A stretch of 64,000 bases of DNA from Smittia aterrima (Eukaryota > Arthropoda > Insecta > Diptera > Chironomidae), in the NCBI GenBank assembly GCA_033063855.1, contig CP093829.1, positions 3,048,243 through 3,112,242 of the forward strand, given 5' to 3'. The first letter of the stretch is position 1; every line of letters starts with the position of its first letter. The notes beneath the pieces are model-generated. The model did not search any database and was not told the DNA's origin. It worked only from the letters and a program-made list of their open reading frames with translations. The translations under genes and the position numbers were made by a program. Shown here piece after piece: positions 43,138-56,019 of this stretch.

Positions 43138-45748
43138 TAAGCTCCAAAATAAAACCAAAAATAAAGGAAATTTTATTTTGTTCCTTTATGAAATATTTAA
43201 AAGATAAACAATCATAAAAGAATGATCTTCGATCATTGATCAATTTTGAAGAGAAATCTGATTTAAATTGCGATCACTTTTTTTAGTCGATGACTTTAAC
43301 TTGAAGTACCGCAAAATTTAATTGAATCAATCAAAGCTATCGAATGATTTGCTTCTCCTTTCAATCTTCTGTCGCACGCCTAACATTTGCTGCAACGATT
43401 TTTCAAATGACGTTCAATGAAGGGTGAAAACGAACATCGGAAACAATTTTCATTTTCCTTTATCTCAGCGAAAAAATCGTGAAAGAAGAAAAGACTCAGA
43501 CACCTTATGGTGCAATCGAGATTTTATTGGCATTCTCAGTCGAGAAATTGCCTTTTTGGTTTTGTTCGATGTCGTTTCCTTGAAACTGGTTTCGGGTGTT
43601 TCGAACTTCTTGAGGCACTTGCGCACTTGATGCGGTTCAAAAACTGTTAACGACAAACAACGAACGCGTGTATCACCAGCGAGTTCTTCAGTATTCATCT
43701 TACGTCCGAAGCTACAACTCGCACTTTCGTTTGATATTCGCGTTCGAGATATTCCTAAATCCTCCTCCGGATTAAAATCAAATAAAACAGATTAAGAGTT
43801 TAATGAGAGTCACGGAGTGGAGCAAGTGTATAATGGATGAGTAAACAATCGTGGATCGACAATAAAGAGGGAAGCGTCGTTTTAATGTGATCCAACTGAA
43901 TAATACATGAGACGAAGGATTATCTGTGTCAATTCAATTTGAACTTACACAAGAATCACACAAAAAGAAATTAAAATCGGAAACTGTGAGAAGGAGTGAG
44001 CGACGAAAGGAAAGTGTCGAGGAATTCGTCGCAATAAAATCAAAAAGTTAAATAAAGTGAAAAGCCGTAAAAAAAAGGGAAAACGGTTACGGAGAAATAA
44101 ATGGATACGAAGCTCTGAACTGACACGCCATCATCAGTTTCCATTCGACGGGATATCATCGGAAAATTGTCTGAATGGAGAAGTCATCGATACACTGAGA
44201 TCAGAAGCGAGGATTACCGCGGGGAGACACTGAACGAAACAATTCATAATTCATCCGGGATTAGAGTTTGTCGAACGGGAAATGAGCAACACAAAGAGTC
44301 GTTCGGATGAAATAATGGCTTTATCAGTTCACATGTGAAACTCATTGACTGTAGAAGGTGCGAAAATCGTTCGGAGAAAAACGGAAAGGGGACAAATTGT
44401 TGTGCTGGGACTTACGAGTTTATGAAGAGTTTGCCAACAATTTACTGGTTTAATAAAAGCAAGAATAACTTTTCATGAATGAGTTGGCCAAGGAATATAT
44501 TTTCAATGATAATCTCCACAAAAATCTTCTTCCGCATTGAAGAATATTTTCCATTAATGATCATCGAGCAAACCATTCTCTGCGATTTCAATTTCTCTTG
44601 TTCAATTTTAAATGATTCTAGTTTATTATTAAAATCATGAATTGAGTGTCGAATAATAATTCACCGCGCTGATTAAAATATTTCTCATCGTTAATTAAAA
44701 ACCACATTCATTAACTGACGGCTGCCTAGTTCAAAGCATAAATAATTGCTATAGAAAATTGTTTTTAATCGAGTCGAATGGAGCTCGAATAATTTGTTTC
44801 GTGAGAGAACAAATGAAAAATCGCTGCCGCATAACAATTATTAAATTTCACAATCAAAGTCCTCGAAGCTCGTAAATTTTATGGCAAAAATTTTAATGTG
44901 GAAAATATTTCAACAAAAGGCTGCGGGAAACACGGCGGGGAAAATTCCGCCCGTTCCATGTCTCGAGTCGTAATAAAGGGAAGGAAAAAAAAGGCTCACA
45001 CAGAAAAAAATGATTTCAACTTTTCAACAAGTTGTTTTTCGCATTAAATTGTGGATGGCGAGAAAGAAGGGGCAAGTCCCGGCACACACAAAAAAGAAAG
45101 CTCGAGTGTTGAGCAGAAAATTATGAAGTTTATGAAGCAGTGTTTATTGTTTGAAGTCTTTTTTTGAGAAGGAGAGATGCTTTGTGGTAGAGAATCCTTT
45201 TGGAAAGAATTATAAAGTGTTAAGTTTCACGTCTCAATTCCCTTTGCTAAGAGAGAGAGCGTTGATGAAATCACTTCCCTTCAAACAGCAGATTTTATGA
45301 ATAGACTTTACGACTTCATAAAAGTTTCAACCTTGACATCGAGGAAGGCAGAACACGACGATAATGAAGTGATGAAGGCAGATGAGAGCAATAAAGTTTG
45401 TCTCAAACTTTCTCTCTTGCCGTAACACAATTTACCGGACCGGAAAAAGCTCTTCTCGTTCTTTCCTGCGGTTTTACAAGATTAAACTTTAAACACTGCT
45501 TCTTCGACCTCATTTCGCTTTGAGAGCAGTGAACGGAAAGGTCTCGTGATTGATACCAAACTCGTGACAGCTCAATCAATGAGAAGTCGATTTTGAAATA
45601 ATTTTAAATGGTTCCTTAAGATTACTTTCCGTTCTCTGCATTAACAAAAAAAAAACTTTTTCCATCGACCTCGGAGTGACATGAAAAACGTGCCGTTCAT
45701 ATTTCTCAGATAACTTTGCATCGCAACGGTGAACTGACTAAACACAAG

Positions 45749-48700
45749 ATGGAACTTTTGCGCCACATTCAGAGCATAATCATAAAGTTCTTGTTTAATG
45801 TGCTACTCGTGATAGCGCTCGTGAAAGGTAAAAGTAAATGAAAAGCAAACTCTGCGTGCGAACAAGTTTACACATGAAGCAAATGAATTTTTCCCGACAG
45901 GTCCTTCGACAGGTCTGGGACAAAGCATCGAGCAGGAACCTGAGTTTCTTCAGCCTTTGATAAATCTTACAGTGACGCAGGGCCGTGACGTATCATTCAC
46001 ATGTGTAGTTAATAACTTAGGTCGATACAGGGTGAGTTTAACTTGATGATAACGATATTAGAGCGTGATGCTCTTCGTTCACATCCAACACGTCTCAATG
46101 ATCCGCTCTTAAACCTCTGCAACCCTAATTAGCCAATTATTCAATGAGAGGATCGTAAAAAAGGATTTTCTCGCAACAGAAGCCTTAAAACTCGGAATAA
46201 TGGATCCCTCGTGAGCCATTTTTATTAAAGAAAGTTGAATTAAAACCGCTTCAGTTATTAATTCACTGCGCGAACATTAAACCAAAAGCGGATTTAAATT
46301 TTAATCCTTAAAAATGAAATTTTTTTTGCTTTCAAATTCTAGTCATGCAGAAATTGATTTTAATTTTTGTTTCTAGGTAGCATGGATCAAGTCAGACTCG
46401 AAGGCAATTTTAGCCATTCATACTCACATGGTTGCTTTAAATCATCGTTTGAACGTAACTCACAATGGTAAATCTTCATCGTCTCAATGAAGGAAGCTCA
46501 ATTTATTCTTGGAAATATATTTCGCAGGACACAACACATGGAAATTAAATATTCTTCATGTCCAGCTGAACGACAGCGGTTCCTATATGTGCCAAGTAAA
46601 CACAGACCCGATGAGATGGCAGGTAAGCTGATCTACGAGGAAATCATTGAATGCTAATAATTAGTCAGCTAATTGAGCACTCTCCACTTCAATGGACTTT
46701 CAAGTGCATTCTCAGAATTATCTTTTCATGCTCGACTTAGATCATGACGATGAAAATATTCAAAACCTTTATCCCGTCTCTCCTTCTTGATCTGACGTAG
46801 AATGCAATTTTCTACCCTCAAGAATTTATGAGATTTTATTGCTTTCTCTAACTTACCATTAATAATCTTTCCATGATGTAAGGAGTGAACTCTTACTCTC
46901 CATCAGCTGCATATGGACGAAAGGAAAAAAGGAATTTCCTTATAGAAGAGAGATCGTTATTAAGTTTTCATAAATCAGGAATTAAAGCCACCGAGGAAAA
47001 ATGAAAATGTAAACTCGCACTTCATTCGAAGGTTGGAGTTGATTTGTGCTAGAGCTCATTGCTCGAAGCTGAAAATTCATTCGCTCTAATCTTCGTTCCT
47101 TTCCTTGGATCTTTAGTGAAGAAATGCTGAACAAGATTTTCATATTAAGCTCACGAGAATGTTCGGAAGAAGGAGAAATATTTCTGCTCGAGTGTATCGC
47201 TTTAACTATAAAACTTTATTTATTGTTTGCTGAGGAAAGGAAAAACGTCTCGTGAAATGATTTATGTGGTCTATTCAACAGTCGGGCTTTCTTGAAGTGG
47301 TGGTACCGCCTGACATCCTCAACTCGCCCGAAATATCTGTTGACGAGAGTGTAACAAATGAGGGCGGTAATGTTCAATTAATGTGTCAGGCAACTGGTGT
47401 GCCAGAGCCAAGGTTAGCATTCTGCACAATTACACGATGCTCGAGACCTTTTCCCAGCAAAATTAATGATTTCATTCTATCTCTCTCGTGTCTTTGTTAC
47501 AGGGTGCAGTGGAAACGAGAACATAGCAAAGAAATTGTAATTCGCAACGAGGGACGAGACAAGCAAAGTAATGAATTTAATTATTTTAACATCATCCGAT
47601 GATAGCAATTCACTTCTTCATTTTTAATCTCGTTTCTCTACTTCTATTCAATTAACCAATTAGTTGTGAAGCATGTTGAAGGAGAAAGGCTCTCATTAAG
47701 CGGCGTTTTAAGATCAGACATGGGCGGTTATCTTTGCATTGCATCGAATGGAGTCCCACCGAGCGTATCTAAACGATACGACGTTCAAGTCAACTGTAAG
47801 TAGCCAATTAGCTTCATCTTAACCTTTCACAACAACAAAATCTCTTCTTTCACGGAAAAAGAAAAGCTCTCGAGTCGGATAATGATTCATCCAAAAATAA
47901 TCTTAAGAAACATCGACGTCGATGTCAAAGACAGCGAATTAATGATTTGTTAAATCCGCTAATCGATGAAGCTTAAGGAAAACAAACAAATCATTTGCTG
48001 TTGTGTTTGGAGCTTGAGATGATTAATTAATTCAAAATTGTTTTTCGTCTCTCCCTCGTCGAAAACCCGACAGTTCCTCCATCAGTCAAAGCCGTAAATC
48101 ACATGGTAGCAGCGCCAGTTGAAAGTCATGGTCTGCTAGAATGCATTGTTGAAGCTTTCGGGAAGCCGCTCAACACTTGGTATCGTAACGAAGGTATTGT
48201 TTCTCTTTCTCGCCCGTCCGCGCAATGATGGGAAGGAATTTTTTCAATTTACTCAAATGACTTGAACTTTTTTCTTTTCCTTCCGCTCTCATCTTCCTCG
48301 TCTCGCTTTTACATTTTCAACTCACTCCACCCACTCGACTAATTCAATTTAACATCAATTCGTTCCGCTACTACGATCCATTTGTCACGATTGTTTACGA
48401 CACGAAACTCGCAGACACGAAGCTTTATCATGGAGAAAAATATCTTGTTAGCGAGTCAATGATTAATTCGTTTACATGGCAAATGAATTTGACGGTGAAG
48501 AATCTGCATAAGGCTGACTTTGGGCCTTACACCTGCGCGAGTGAAAATGCTCTTGGAAAGTCTGATGCTCGATTACGTTTGCAAGGTAAAACAAAACAAT
48601 TTTGCATGCTTGGAAGTTTAAAAGATTTTATTGTAAAAGTTTAAACTTTTCTTGTGGTGACTAGAAATGTTTATTTTCAAGAGAATAGAAATTGTCTAGT

Positions 48701-49606
48701 CACCCTCAACATTGCACAAATGTAATCTTTCCTTTAATACTGCAATAATTTGCTTTTCGCTTTTAATGCAAGTTTAAACAAGTTAAAGTCTTCTTAATTA
48801 TTTCCTCTGGAAAACTTCCATTCCAACAGAGCAAACTGATTGCACAACTTTGTTATGTGGCTTTCGAAATGCAGAAAAGTTTCCGCTTAATCCCCAAAAA
48901 AAAAAATTAAATGCAAACATGTTTTCATTTGTGTTCCTTACTCGTCTGCTCTTCCTTTCCAACGCAGAGCTCGACTTGCCACCAAAATCAACAACAACTC
49001 CAATACCGCACGTCTTCACAACAGCGAAACCTCGACGGACTAAGCAACAACATCAAAAGAATCATCACGAGAACAAACACAAAGATTCACTTGGTGCAAA
49101 CCAAATTCAGCGTGAGAACGATGCGAATGCACAAAGCGAAGGTGAAATGAGATTTTGCTTTTCGTTAAGTGGAAAACTTTTTTTCGTCTTATCGAGCAGA
49201 GAAGACAGGAAAATTAGTTTGCTGAAGTTGAAATGAATTATTATGATTTTTTTTTCTCTCCTCGCTCGTCTTTTAGTTTCTTTGGGAAATTCAAATTTCC
49301 AAGCAAAAGTTTTTCTTCCTCTTCATTTTAATTTATAGCGTAATTTGAGATAAAATTCTTCTAATTAATTGCATTTTTTTTCTCGTTTCCCATGAATGTC
49401 CTTATCGCCTGTCATCAACTCTAGTTCTGACACAAAATCCGGTGAAAGCAAATGGCGACAAGAACAGAAGCCAACAGCAAGCGAGCATCGTAACATCGCG
49501 GACTCCCTCAACCTTTCATCACAGCAATAACAGCGTCAAGTCAAATGGGAATGTTTTCAAATATTTCGTTGCAATTCTCGTCATGTCGCACGTTTTGATG
49601 GCATAA
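45749..49606 (+). CDS. Three-Ig, GPI-anchored cell-surface protein (DPR-interacting protein / lachesin family)
   Basis: Eleven exons: 45749-45827, 45901-46031, 46377-46467, 46528-46622, 47282-47412, 47503-47567, 47664-47795, 48074-48193, 48415-48585, 48968-49141, 49425-49606; 456 residues. Signal peptide in exon 1. Ig1 has Cys in VSFTCVV and SYMCQVN with the family hallmarks VAWIKSD and NTDPM; Ig2 follows VVVPPDI, with LMCQA and YLCIASNGVPP; Ig3 has LECIVEAFG and YTCASENALG. A Thr/His/Gln-rich stalk and a final hydrophobic segment (VFKYFVAILVMSHVLMA) with no cytoplasmic tail indicate GPI attachment. DIPs pair with Dpr proteins in synaptic partner choice (family knowledge). The exact DIP orthologue cannot be assigned. 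Two acceptors 12 nt apart precede exon 2. Confidence 0.9.
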
Positions 49607-52600
49607 GAATTATTTCACATTCTGAGTGCGAAACATTAATGATTCCATCGCTTTAAGCTAAGAACAGTGAACAAGAGTTTAAATGGATTAAAAGTGCTCT
49701 CGAAAAAGTGAATTCAATGCATTTACTAAGTACTTGAGTGATGTAAAAGTGGAAAAGCAAAATCGTCGAGCGAAAAACGACGAAGAAACTCGAAATGAAT
49801 TGTCGTAAAATGTCTTCCGAAAAAAAAATCTCCTCCGAAAGGATGGAGAAACCAAATTGATGTGAAAACTTAAAGTCACATCATGTAACTTAATTATTAT
49901 GGATTTAAGATCATGTGGAGGGACATGTTCGTCAATGAAGTCATTCTCTACCTCCTTTTTGTGTAAGTCGACAACGGCCAAGTCCCCACGATAATTGAAA
50001 AAGATAATTTGACGTGGATGCTCGAAACAATCCCAACTAAGCCTCCTCCTTTCGTTTTCATTTAATGAGAAACTTTAATTTCCACAATCGAGAGACTATC
50101 AACAGATTTCCTTTTTCCCTCGATTCGTTATTTTCTTCTCTCGCAACCACTATCTAGATATTCGAATAATACAATTAATGGGACTAATAAAAGGAGGCAA
50201 GACAAAGAAGGGAGATGCGATCCTAATCTATATGAGGGTGTTACATATTGACAATATCTTGTAATTATCATAAAATAAACGAGAATCCAAAGGCAGAGAA
50301 AGAAGAGAGCGAAGAACTTTTCCGATATATAACGCAATTCAAGTTTAACTAGTCGAATATATTGTTATTATTGAGGCATTCTTGGAGTTCGTAAAACTTG
50401 ATTACGCTCGTCGGTCGGAGAAATGTCGCAGCCAGGGGGAGCGAGGCGAGTCGTGGATAGACGAGAAGGGGGTAACACACGAAATTGTCTAACAATACGA
50501 TTCGATTATAAAATATTGAATTAATGTATCAAGAATAATAATGACGACAAGTGTACATACAAACAAGAACCGACTGAGACCGATAATTAAGTTGTTTGAA
50601 GTGAAATCGGACATAAATCAGGATTAATGGTTGTCATTGCATTCGAGACAGAGCAAACATTTTGATTTGATTTCAAACTGTTCAAAGTGTGAATAAATAA
50701 TTTATACAATGCGTTAGAAATGATTCTGAAGTTTACACTCTCGACCTTTTGTTGAAACTTTGTATTTTCCAATTTGGAAGTTGATGAGTTCGTGGAAAGT
50801 TTGATTTTTTCTATTTTTGTTACAAATTGATTTATAATGTTTGGGAATGGTTGTTTAGTTCTTGACAAATCGTCACGATTCCACGAACATTCATCCAATC
50901 ACATGAAGCAAGAGAAATTGTTGAAGAATTTATAGAAACTTTCACCTTATCGCTAGTGTAACATAATAAATTTATAAATATTTCAACTTCAGCGGTGTTT
51001 TCCCCTTTTTCGACGACGCTGCTATAAATCATAACTGAAACTACTTAATGTGAAACTTATCAGACGATGGCAAGAGGAGTGAAGACAGAAAGAGAAGGAA
51101 GAAACTTTAAATTCACAATGAGTTCGTTGATAGTTTGTAAAATATATTTTAGTCGAATAGACGACGATGATGTTGAACATAAACACACTTAATTTAATTT
51201 TCTTTGTTGTTGGCGAATGAGAAGAGAGAATTATTCGAGGAATAGTAAACTTAAATTATTTGAATAAGTTGAGAACAGAAAAAACGAGAACATAAAAGAC
51301 AATAAATTATTTAATACCATTTGTTCCATGGAAATGTGTTTTCCACCGAGTTTTCCTTTTGTTTTCCATAAAACTTTTCAGAACTTCAACGTTTCATTGT
51401 TTCAATGAGATAATGACGGTTCCTGTCGTCAACGTGATGAGGCACGACAAACTTTCCTCTCGGGAAATCTTCGATGCTCTTAAACTTCAACAGCTGCTCC
51501 CCAATCGAGCAGTTAATTAAATTATGCCTCGACATGAAAAAACTTTGAACCGGCAGCATCTGTAATGATTTTTCACTCGATTTGTCGATGAATAAATTTT
51601 AGAAACCCAACGACAGATTGTCAACTGATTCCTTACGGCTCAATTAATATCCAATGGCAACAAATTAAAACTCTTTTCCGGTCTAAACTTTTAATTGAAT
51701 CATTCCCCTAGAGCTACAAATTTAAAGCGAACACAGATTTTCGATTTGTTTCGATAATGAAAACGAGAAAATCGTAATTGTTATCGCACATGCAACAAAT
51801 TAACTGGAGAAAAGTTCAGTGAGAGTGAAAACATTTTTTACTGCTTTTTGGAGAGACTTTGAAACTTTTACGACCTTCATAAATAAATCGTGAACTTAAT
51901 CTCACGTCAAATCGTTTTTCGTTCAATAGATTCTACCTGAGTTAGAAAGTTCAATGATTGCTTTTGTGAAAAGTGATTAGAAAAATGAGCGAAAACTTTT
52001 GGAACTGAAGTTTTTTTTAAAGCGGTTTACTGTCATTTGGGAGAAAGAAATTTAATGCCAGGAAAAAATTAGATGCCACGCTCTCTCACAAATAAAATCT
52101 ATAAGCACAAGGACAAAAATTATTTACTTTCATGGTCACTCAAACATTTAAACATATATTTCAAATCGCTGTACATTTGTTATCAACATTGAATTAGTTT
52201 CATTTCGAGAGTTGACCAGAATGGTCAATTAGTTTCACTTTGAGCTCACCAGAGGTGGATCCAATGTGTGGAGTTTGGATTATTTGCAATCGTTTGCTTT
52301 ATCTTGACCAGTTAAACATTTTTTGTGAACATCTCAATGCTCTAACTCCAAAGGGAACGAAGTTCCACTTTGAGCTGGTCGAAGGTGGACTCATATCTGG
52401 TCAGCTCTGGAATCCAAGCATTCGTATAAGCACGCTCAACATTTCTTGTGAAGAAGTGTCAGCGGAAATGTTAATATTCGTTGCCAAGCTTCTACCGCTC
52501 AAGATATTTTAGTTTGGAATATGGTTTTCGTTTCGGGTTAGATAGTTCATTAGGAAAAAAGAATGAACAAACGAGGTAGATAAGCACAAATCTTGTACAC

Positions 52601-52887
52601 GCTTATTCGAAATAAGTTTTTTTAGAGCAAGCGAATAAATGGCTACTGAAAACAAAAATCTTCAAGTTTCCAAGAGCAAAATTATGTTTATAATCAAAAT
52701 AGAAGATCTTGAAACGAATTTACATGTTTTTTTTTAAGAAATCATTGAACTTGACAATGTATTGAACTTGTTTACGCAAATGTAATTTATGTGAAGCTTT
52801 TCAAAGATTCTATAAATTTATTCGGACATATAGTAAGAGCGTTTGTAATATTTCGAAATTTGTTTAGTGAAGACCTACGAAATCGCA
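49607..52887. other. 3' UTR of the Ig gene and intergenic DNA
   Basis: AT-rich with several AATAAA motifs. No recognisable gene apart from the doubtful repeat-containing ORF at 52240-52512. Confidence 0.5.
52222..52512 (+). pseudogene. Short ORF with a degenerate internal duplication, possible gene remnant
   Basis: The open frame 52240-52512 (90 codons) contains two imperfect copies of a 125-140 bp unit. CACTTTGAGCT followed by AGGTGGA occurs at about 52228 and again at about 52366, and AACATTTCTTGTGAA-like strings occur near 52315 and 52437. The apparent start is in a poor context. I do not recognise the peptide. It may be a remnant of a repeat protein (such as an LRR gene) or a short lineage-specific gene. 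Confidence 0.25.
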
Positions 52888-54342
52888 ATGACAATAAGTG
52901 AAAAAACAAGTTTATTAACGAAGAAGTGCAAGAGGAGAAATTTCAATTTGGAATTGTCATTGGTTCTAGTTCTTTTCGGATGGAATCTCACGGCGCCAAT
53001 AATTCCAAATCAATTGCTGAAACAAACATGTCTGACGCAAGGATTCAATTCATCAGACTGCTCTCAACTTGGATTAAATAATGAGACGAAGAAAATCGAG
53101 GAAACAGTTCAACCGGTAGTGGCAAAGATTATCATGACAATCTCTCTCCTGGACACGATCATTCCCGGCGTATTGTGTTTGCTCTTTGGCCCTTGGTCAG
53201 ATAAATTTGGACGAAAGAAAGTCATCTGTGCTACATTTTTCGGTCATGCTTTTGCACTTGCTACGCTTGTTGTAATTACTTATCTCAGTGACTCAGATAT
53301 TGTGATGAATCCGTGGTTCTATGTCTTACCTTACTTCCCAATAATTATCACCGGAGGTTGGTCAACTATGCTGATCTCATTGATGGCATACATAACAGAT
53401 TCATCAGATGAGAAAGATCGATCAACGAGACTCGCAATGATGGACACGATCACATTCTCTGGCATCTTACTGGGAATGGGTTCATGCAGTTTTGCTTTGA
53501 AAATAACTTCTGAAATAAAAGTTTTCGCGTTATCAACAGCTTTGGCCAGTTTCGCTGCAATCAACGCTTACATTTTTATTGAAGAGTCTCTCGAAGTATC
53601 ACAAACTAATCTAAATATTTGGGAACAGTTGAAGGAGTTGTTTTCACCAAAACCAGTTGTAGAAACGCTGAAGACTTGCTTCAAGAAAAGACCGCACAAT
53701 GAAAGTAAAATCATTTGGTTTCTAATATTAATTTTGATTTTAGTTTATTCAACTAATAACAGCACTGGAAATGTTATTTATCTTTTCGCTCGTAGGAAGT
53801 TCGATTGGAGCCTAAAAGAATTTACAATTTTTCAATCATTTTCATTTTTCATGAAAATTATGGGAAACTTGATCGGTCTCATGATCTTCAAGCGATTTTT
53901 GTCCTTTCCTGACATTGCAATTGCTGCAATCGCAATTTTTAGTTTATTCGCTGAATCAATTATGAAAGCAAAAGCTCAATACTCAACTGAAATGTATTTC
54001 GCTGTTGGTATTTGCTTGTTCAAGAGCCTTGCGATCTCAATGTGTCGATCGTTGATTGCCTCAATCATCCCAAAGACGGAGATTGGCAAGATTTACAGCA
54101 TCGCATCTACTTTGGAATCAGTGTCAAGTGTTATCACGACTCCACTTTACACATTTGTGTATGCGAGAACTTTTATCTTTTACGCTGGTACTTTCTTCTT
54201 TATCACAAGCTCATTCGCTCTACTGAGCTTGATATTATTATTTTATATAAACAGAATGTTGAAAGATCGCAAAAGATTACTGAATTACTTTACAAATGCC
54301 CTTGAAGTTCAAAGTTTGGCAAAAAAGAAATCAATTTATTAA
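52888..54342 (+). CDS. SLC46-like MFS transporter 1, intronless
   Basis: Encodes 484 residues from the ATG at 52888 (the frame is open upstream only from a GTG). About twelve hydrophobic segments. MFS motif A after helix 2 reads GPWSDKFGRKK (about 101-111). A first extracellular loop with paired cysteines (TCLTQGF, SDCSQL) and two NxS/T sites is typical of the SLC46 group (proton-coupled folate transporter and relatives). It acts in plasma or lysosomal membrane. Fly SLC46 relatives are mostly unassigned; some vertebrate members carry folates, and others muropeptides or cyclic dinucleotides (family knowledge). Substrate is unknown here. A tandem partner lies 276 bp downstream in the same direction. 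Confidence 0.9.
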   Translation: MTISEKTSLLTKKCKRRNFNLELSLVLVLFGWNLTAPIIPNQLLKQTCLTQGFNSSDCSQLGLNNETKKIEETVQPVVAKIIMTISLLDTIIPGVLCLLFGPWSDKFGRKKVICATFFGHAFALATLVVITYLSDSDIVMNPWFYVLPYFPIIITGGWSTMLISLMAYITDSSDEKDRSTRLAMMDTITFSGILLGMGSCSFALKITSEIKVFALSTALASFAAINAYIFIEESLEVSQTNLNIWEQLKELFSPKPVVETLKTCFKKRPHNESKIIWFLILILILVYSTNNSTGNVIYLFARRKFDWSLKEFTIFQSFSFFMKIMGNLIGLMIFKRFLSFPDIAIAAIAIFSLFAESIMKAKAQYSTEMYFAVGICLFKSLAISMCRSLIASIIPKTEIGKIYSIASTLESVSSVITTPLYTFVYARTFIFYAGTFFFITSSFALLSLILLFYINRMLKDRKRLLNYFTNALEVQSLAKKKSIY

Positions 54343-54618
54343 AAAGAATTTCATTTGAAATGACTTATTTCCCTTCTTGCGATAATTTTTCTTCCCTTCG
54401 TAAGATCTAAGGCAAGATCATTTGTGAATTGGAGAAACATTTACTGGAGTAGCCAGAAAATTGTCACTTTATCTCAGCTTTTATCAACTTTGTTCTTATT
54501 TGTAATTAAAAGACGTTAAATAAATAAAAACAACTTTTTGTTTTAATTGTTTCACTTTCACTCTCTTGTTTCAGTCTTGAATGTACAATTGATTAAGAAT
54601 AAACTTGGGGAACGCGGA

Positions 54619-56019
54619 ATGGAGGAAACTAACGAGGAAACGAAATTATTGACTAGTCAGTGTGATCAGAAAAGTTGGATATTTAGAATAGAACCAGCGA
54701 TATTTTGTGCGTTCTTCGGTTTTAATTTGGCATTGGCAATCCTTCCAAATGAGCTGTTAAGACAAACATGCATTTTCAATGAGTTCAATGCCAGTGATTG
54801 CCGGATGATCGGCGAAGGAAATGTTAACAAAAAAATTGATGTTGTCATTCAACCTTTTGTTGCAAAGGTCCTCATGACAATGACTTTAATGAACTCATCT
54901 TTACCTTGCTGTCTGATCTTGTTTCTCGGTCCGTGGTCCGACAAATTTGGAAGGAAAAAAGTTCTTTGTGCAAGTTACATCGGACAGTCATTGACCGTTG
55001 CATTATTCTGGATTATCTCGATGGTTTCGAGCTCAATAGCGTTCAAACCTTGGCTTTACGTACTCGCTTTAGTACCAACCATAATCACTGGAGGAAGGCA
55101 GACAATGTTGGCTCTGACTTTATGTTACATCACAGATATGTCGAATGAGAACAACAGATCGCAGCGAGTCGCGATTACCGAGATGATCTTGTATTTTGGG
55201 TTCTCTTTAGCATTCGCATCGAGCAGTTTTATTTTAAAAGAGAGCAACTCATCGACTGTTTTTCTAATCGCGACCGGTTTCATGCTCGCCGCGAGTGTTT
55301 ACTTAATATTTGCGGTTGATGAATCATTAAAAGAAGTTCAAGCTGCAAGTTACAGAAAGCAACTTAGCGAGCTCTTCTCAATTAAACCTCTGAAGGAAAT
55401 CATCAAATCTTGTTGTAAACCACGTCCCTCCAATGGCAGAAGAATCATTCTAATGCTCATTCTGATCAGCGCGATCTCATCTGCGGCAGAGATTGCAAGT
55501 TGGACAATATTTTACATTTTTGTGCGAGAAAAATTGAAATGGACACTCAAGGAAACGACGATTTATGAGTCAATCACTGTCATATTCTCACTAGTTGGAT
55601 CGTTCATCGGATTTAAGTTCTTCAAGAATTGTTTCAACGCATCTGACATATTTCTCACGATTCTAGCGTTTGGAAGCTTGTTCATCGATTCTTTGATCAA
55701 AGCGTTTGCTGAGTTTTCTATCGAAATGTATTTGACCTCATTCTTCAATTGCCTTAAGTTCCTGATTCCATCGCTAATCAGAACCCTCGTAGCTGCGGTT
55801 GTTTCACATAACGAAGTCGGCAAGATTTACAGTCTCATGGGATCGCTCGAAGCTGTTTTGTTATTGATTGCGTCACCGCTTTATACATTCGTCTATGCGA
55901 ATACATTCGAGTTCTTTCCTGGAGCGTATTATTTGATAACTGCAAGCTTGTGCATCATAAATTTGCTTCTTATTTATTTTGTTCAACGTAATTGTCTCGT
56001 GATGCTGATAAGCCAGTGA
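54619..56019 (+). CDS. SLC46-like MFS transporter 2, intronless
   Basis: Encodes 466 residues. The ATG at 54619 begins MEETNEETKLL, which aligns with the start of transporter 1; the longer upstream frame has only a TTG. Motif A GPWSDKFGRKK is identical to its neighbour, and the cysteine-bearing first loop (TCIFNEF, SDCRMI) and C-terminal helix pattern are shared. TTGTTTCAG shortly before the start could be a 3' splice site for a leader intron, and a three-codon upstream ORF (ATG TAC AAT TGA) lies in the leader. It probably arose by tandem duplication. The two proteins have diverged well beyond recent copies. Confidence 0.9.
   Translation: MEETNEETKLLTSQCDQKSWIFRIEPAIFCAFFGFNLALAILPNELLRQTCIFNEFNASDCRMIGEGNVNKKIDVVIQPFVAKVLMTMTLMNSSLPCCLILFLGPWSDKFGRKKVLCASYIGQSLTVALFWIISMVSSSIAFKPWLYVLALVPTIITGGRQTMLALTLCYITDMSNENNRSQRVAITEMILYFGFSLAFASSSFILKESNSSTVFLIATGFMLAASVYLIFAVDESLKEVQAASYRKQLSELFSIKPLKEIIKSCCKPRPSNGRRIILMLILISAISSAAEIASWTIFYIFVREKLKWTLKETTIYESITVIFSLVGSFIGFKFFKNCFNASDIFLTILAFGSLFIDSLIKAFAEFSIEMYLTSFFNCLKFLIPSLIRTLVAAVVSHNEVGKIYSLMGSLEAVLLLIASPLYTFVYANTFEFFPGAYYLITASLCIINLLLIYFVQRNCLVMLISQ

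Larger units (their letters stand above)
42071..45748. other. Long intergenic region, probably including the leader of the Ig gene
   Basis: No coding region is supported. It holds the mRpS25 3' flank, a (CT)n microsatellite at about 42178-42193, an inverted repeat at 43090-43137, and a pair of related motifs (TTTCATGAAATCCTGTTA near 42423 and TTTCATGAAATGCTGTTA near 43055). The last 1-2 kb before 45749 probably contains the 5' UTR and regulatory DNA of the downstream neuronal-type gene. Confidence 0.5.
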
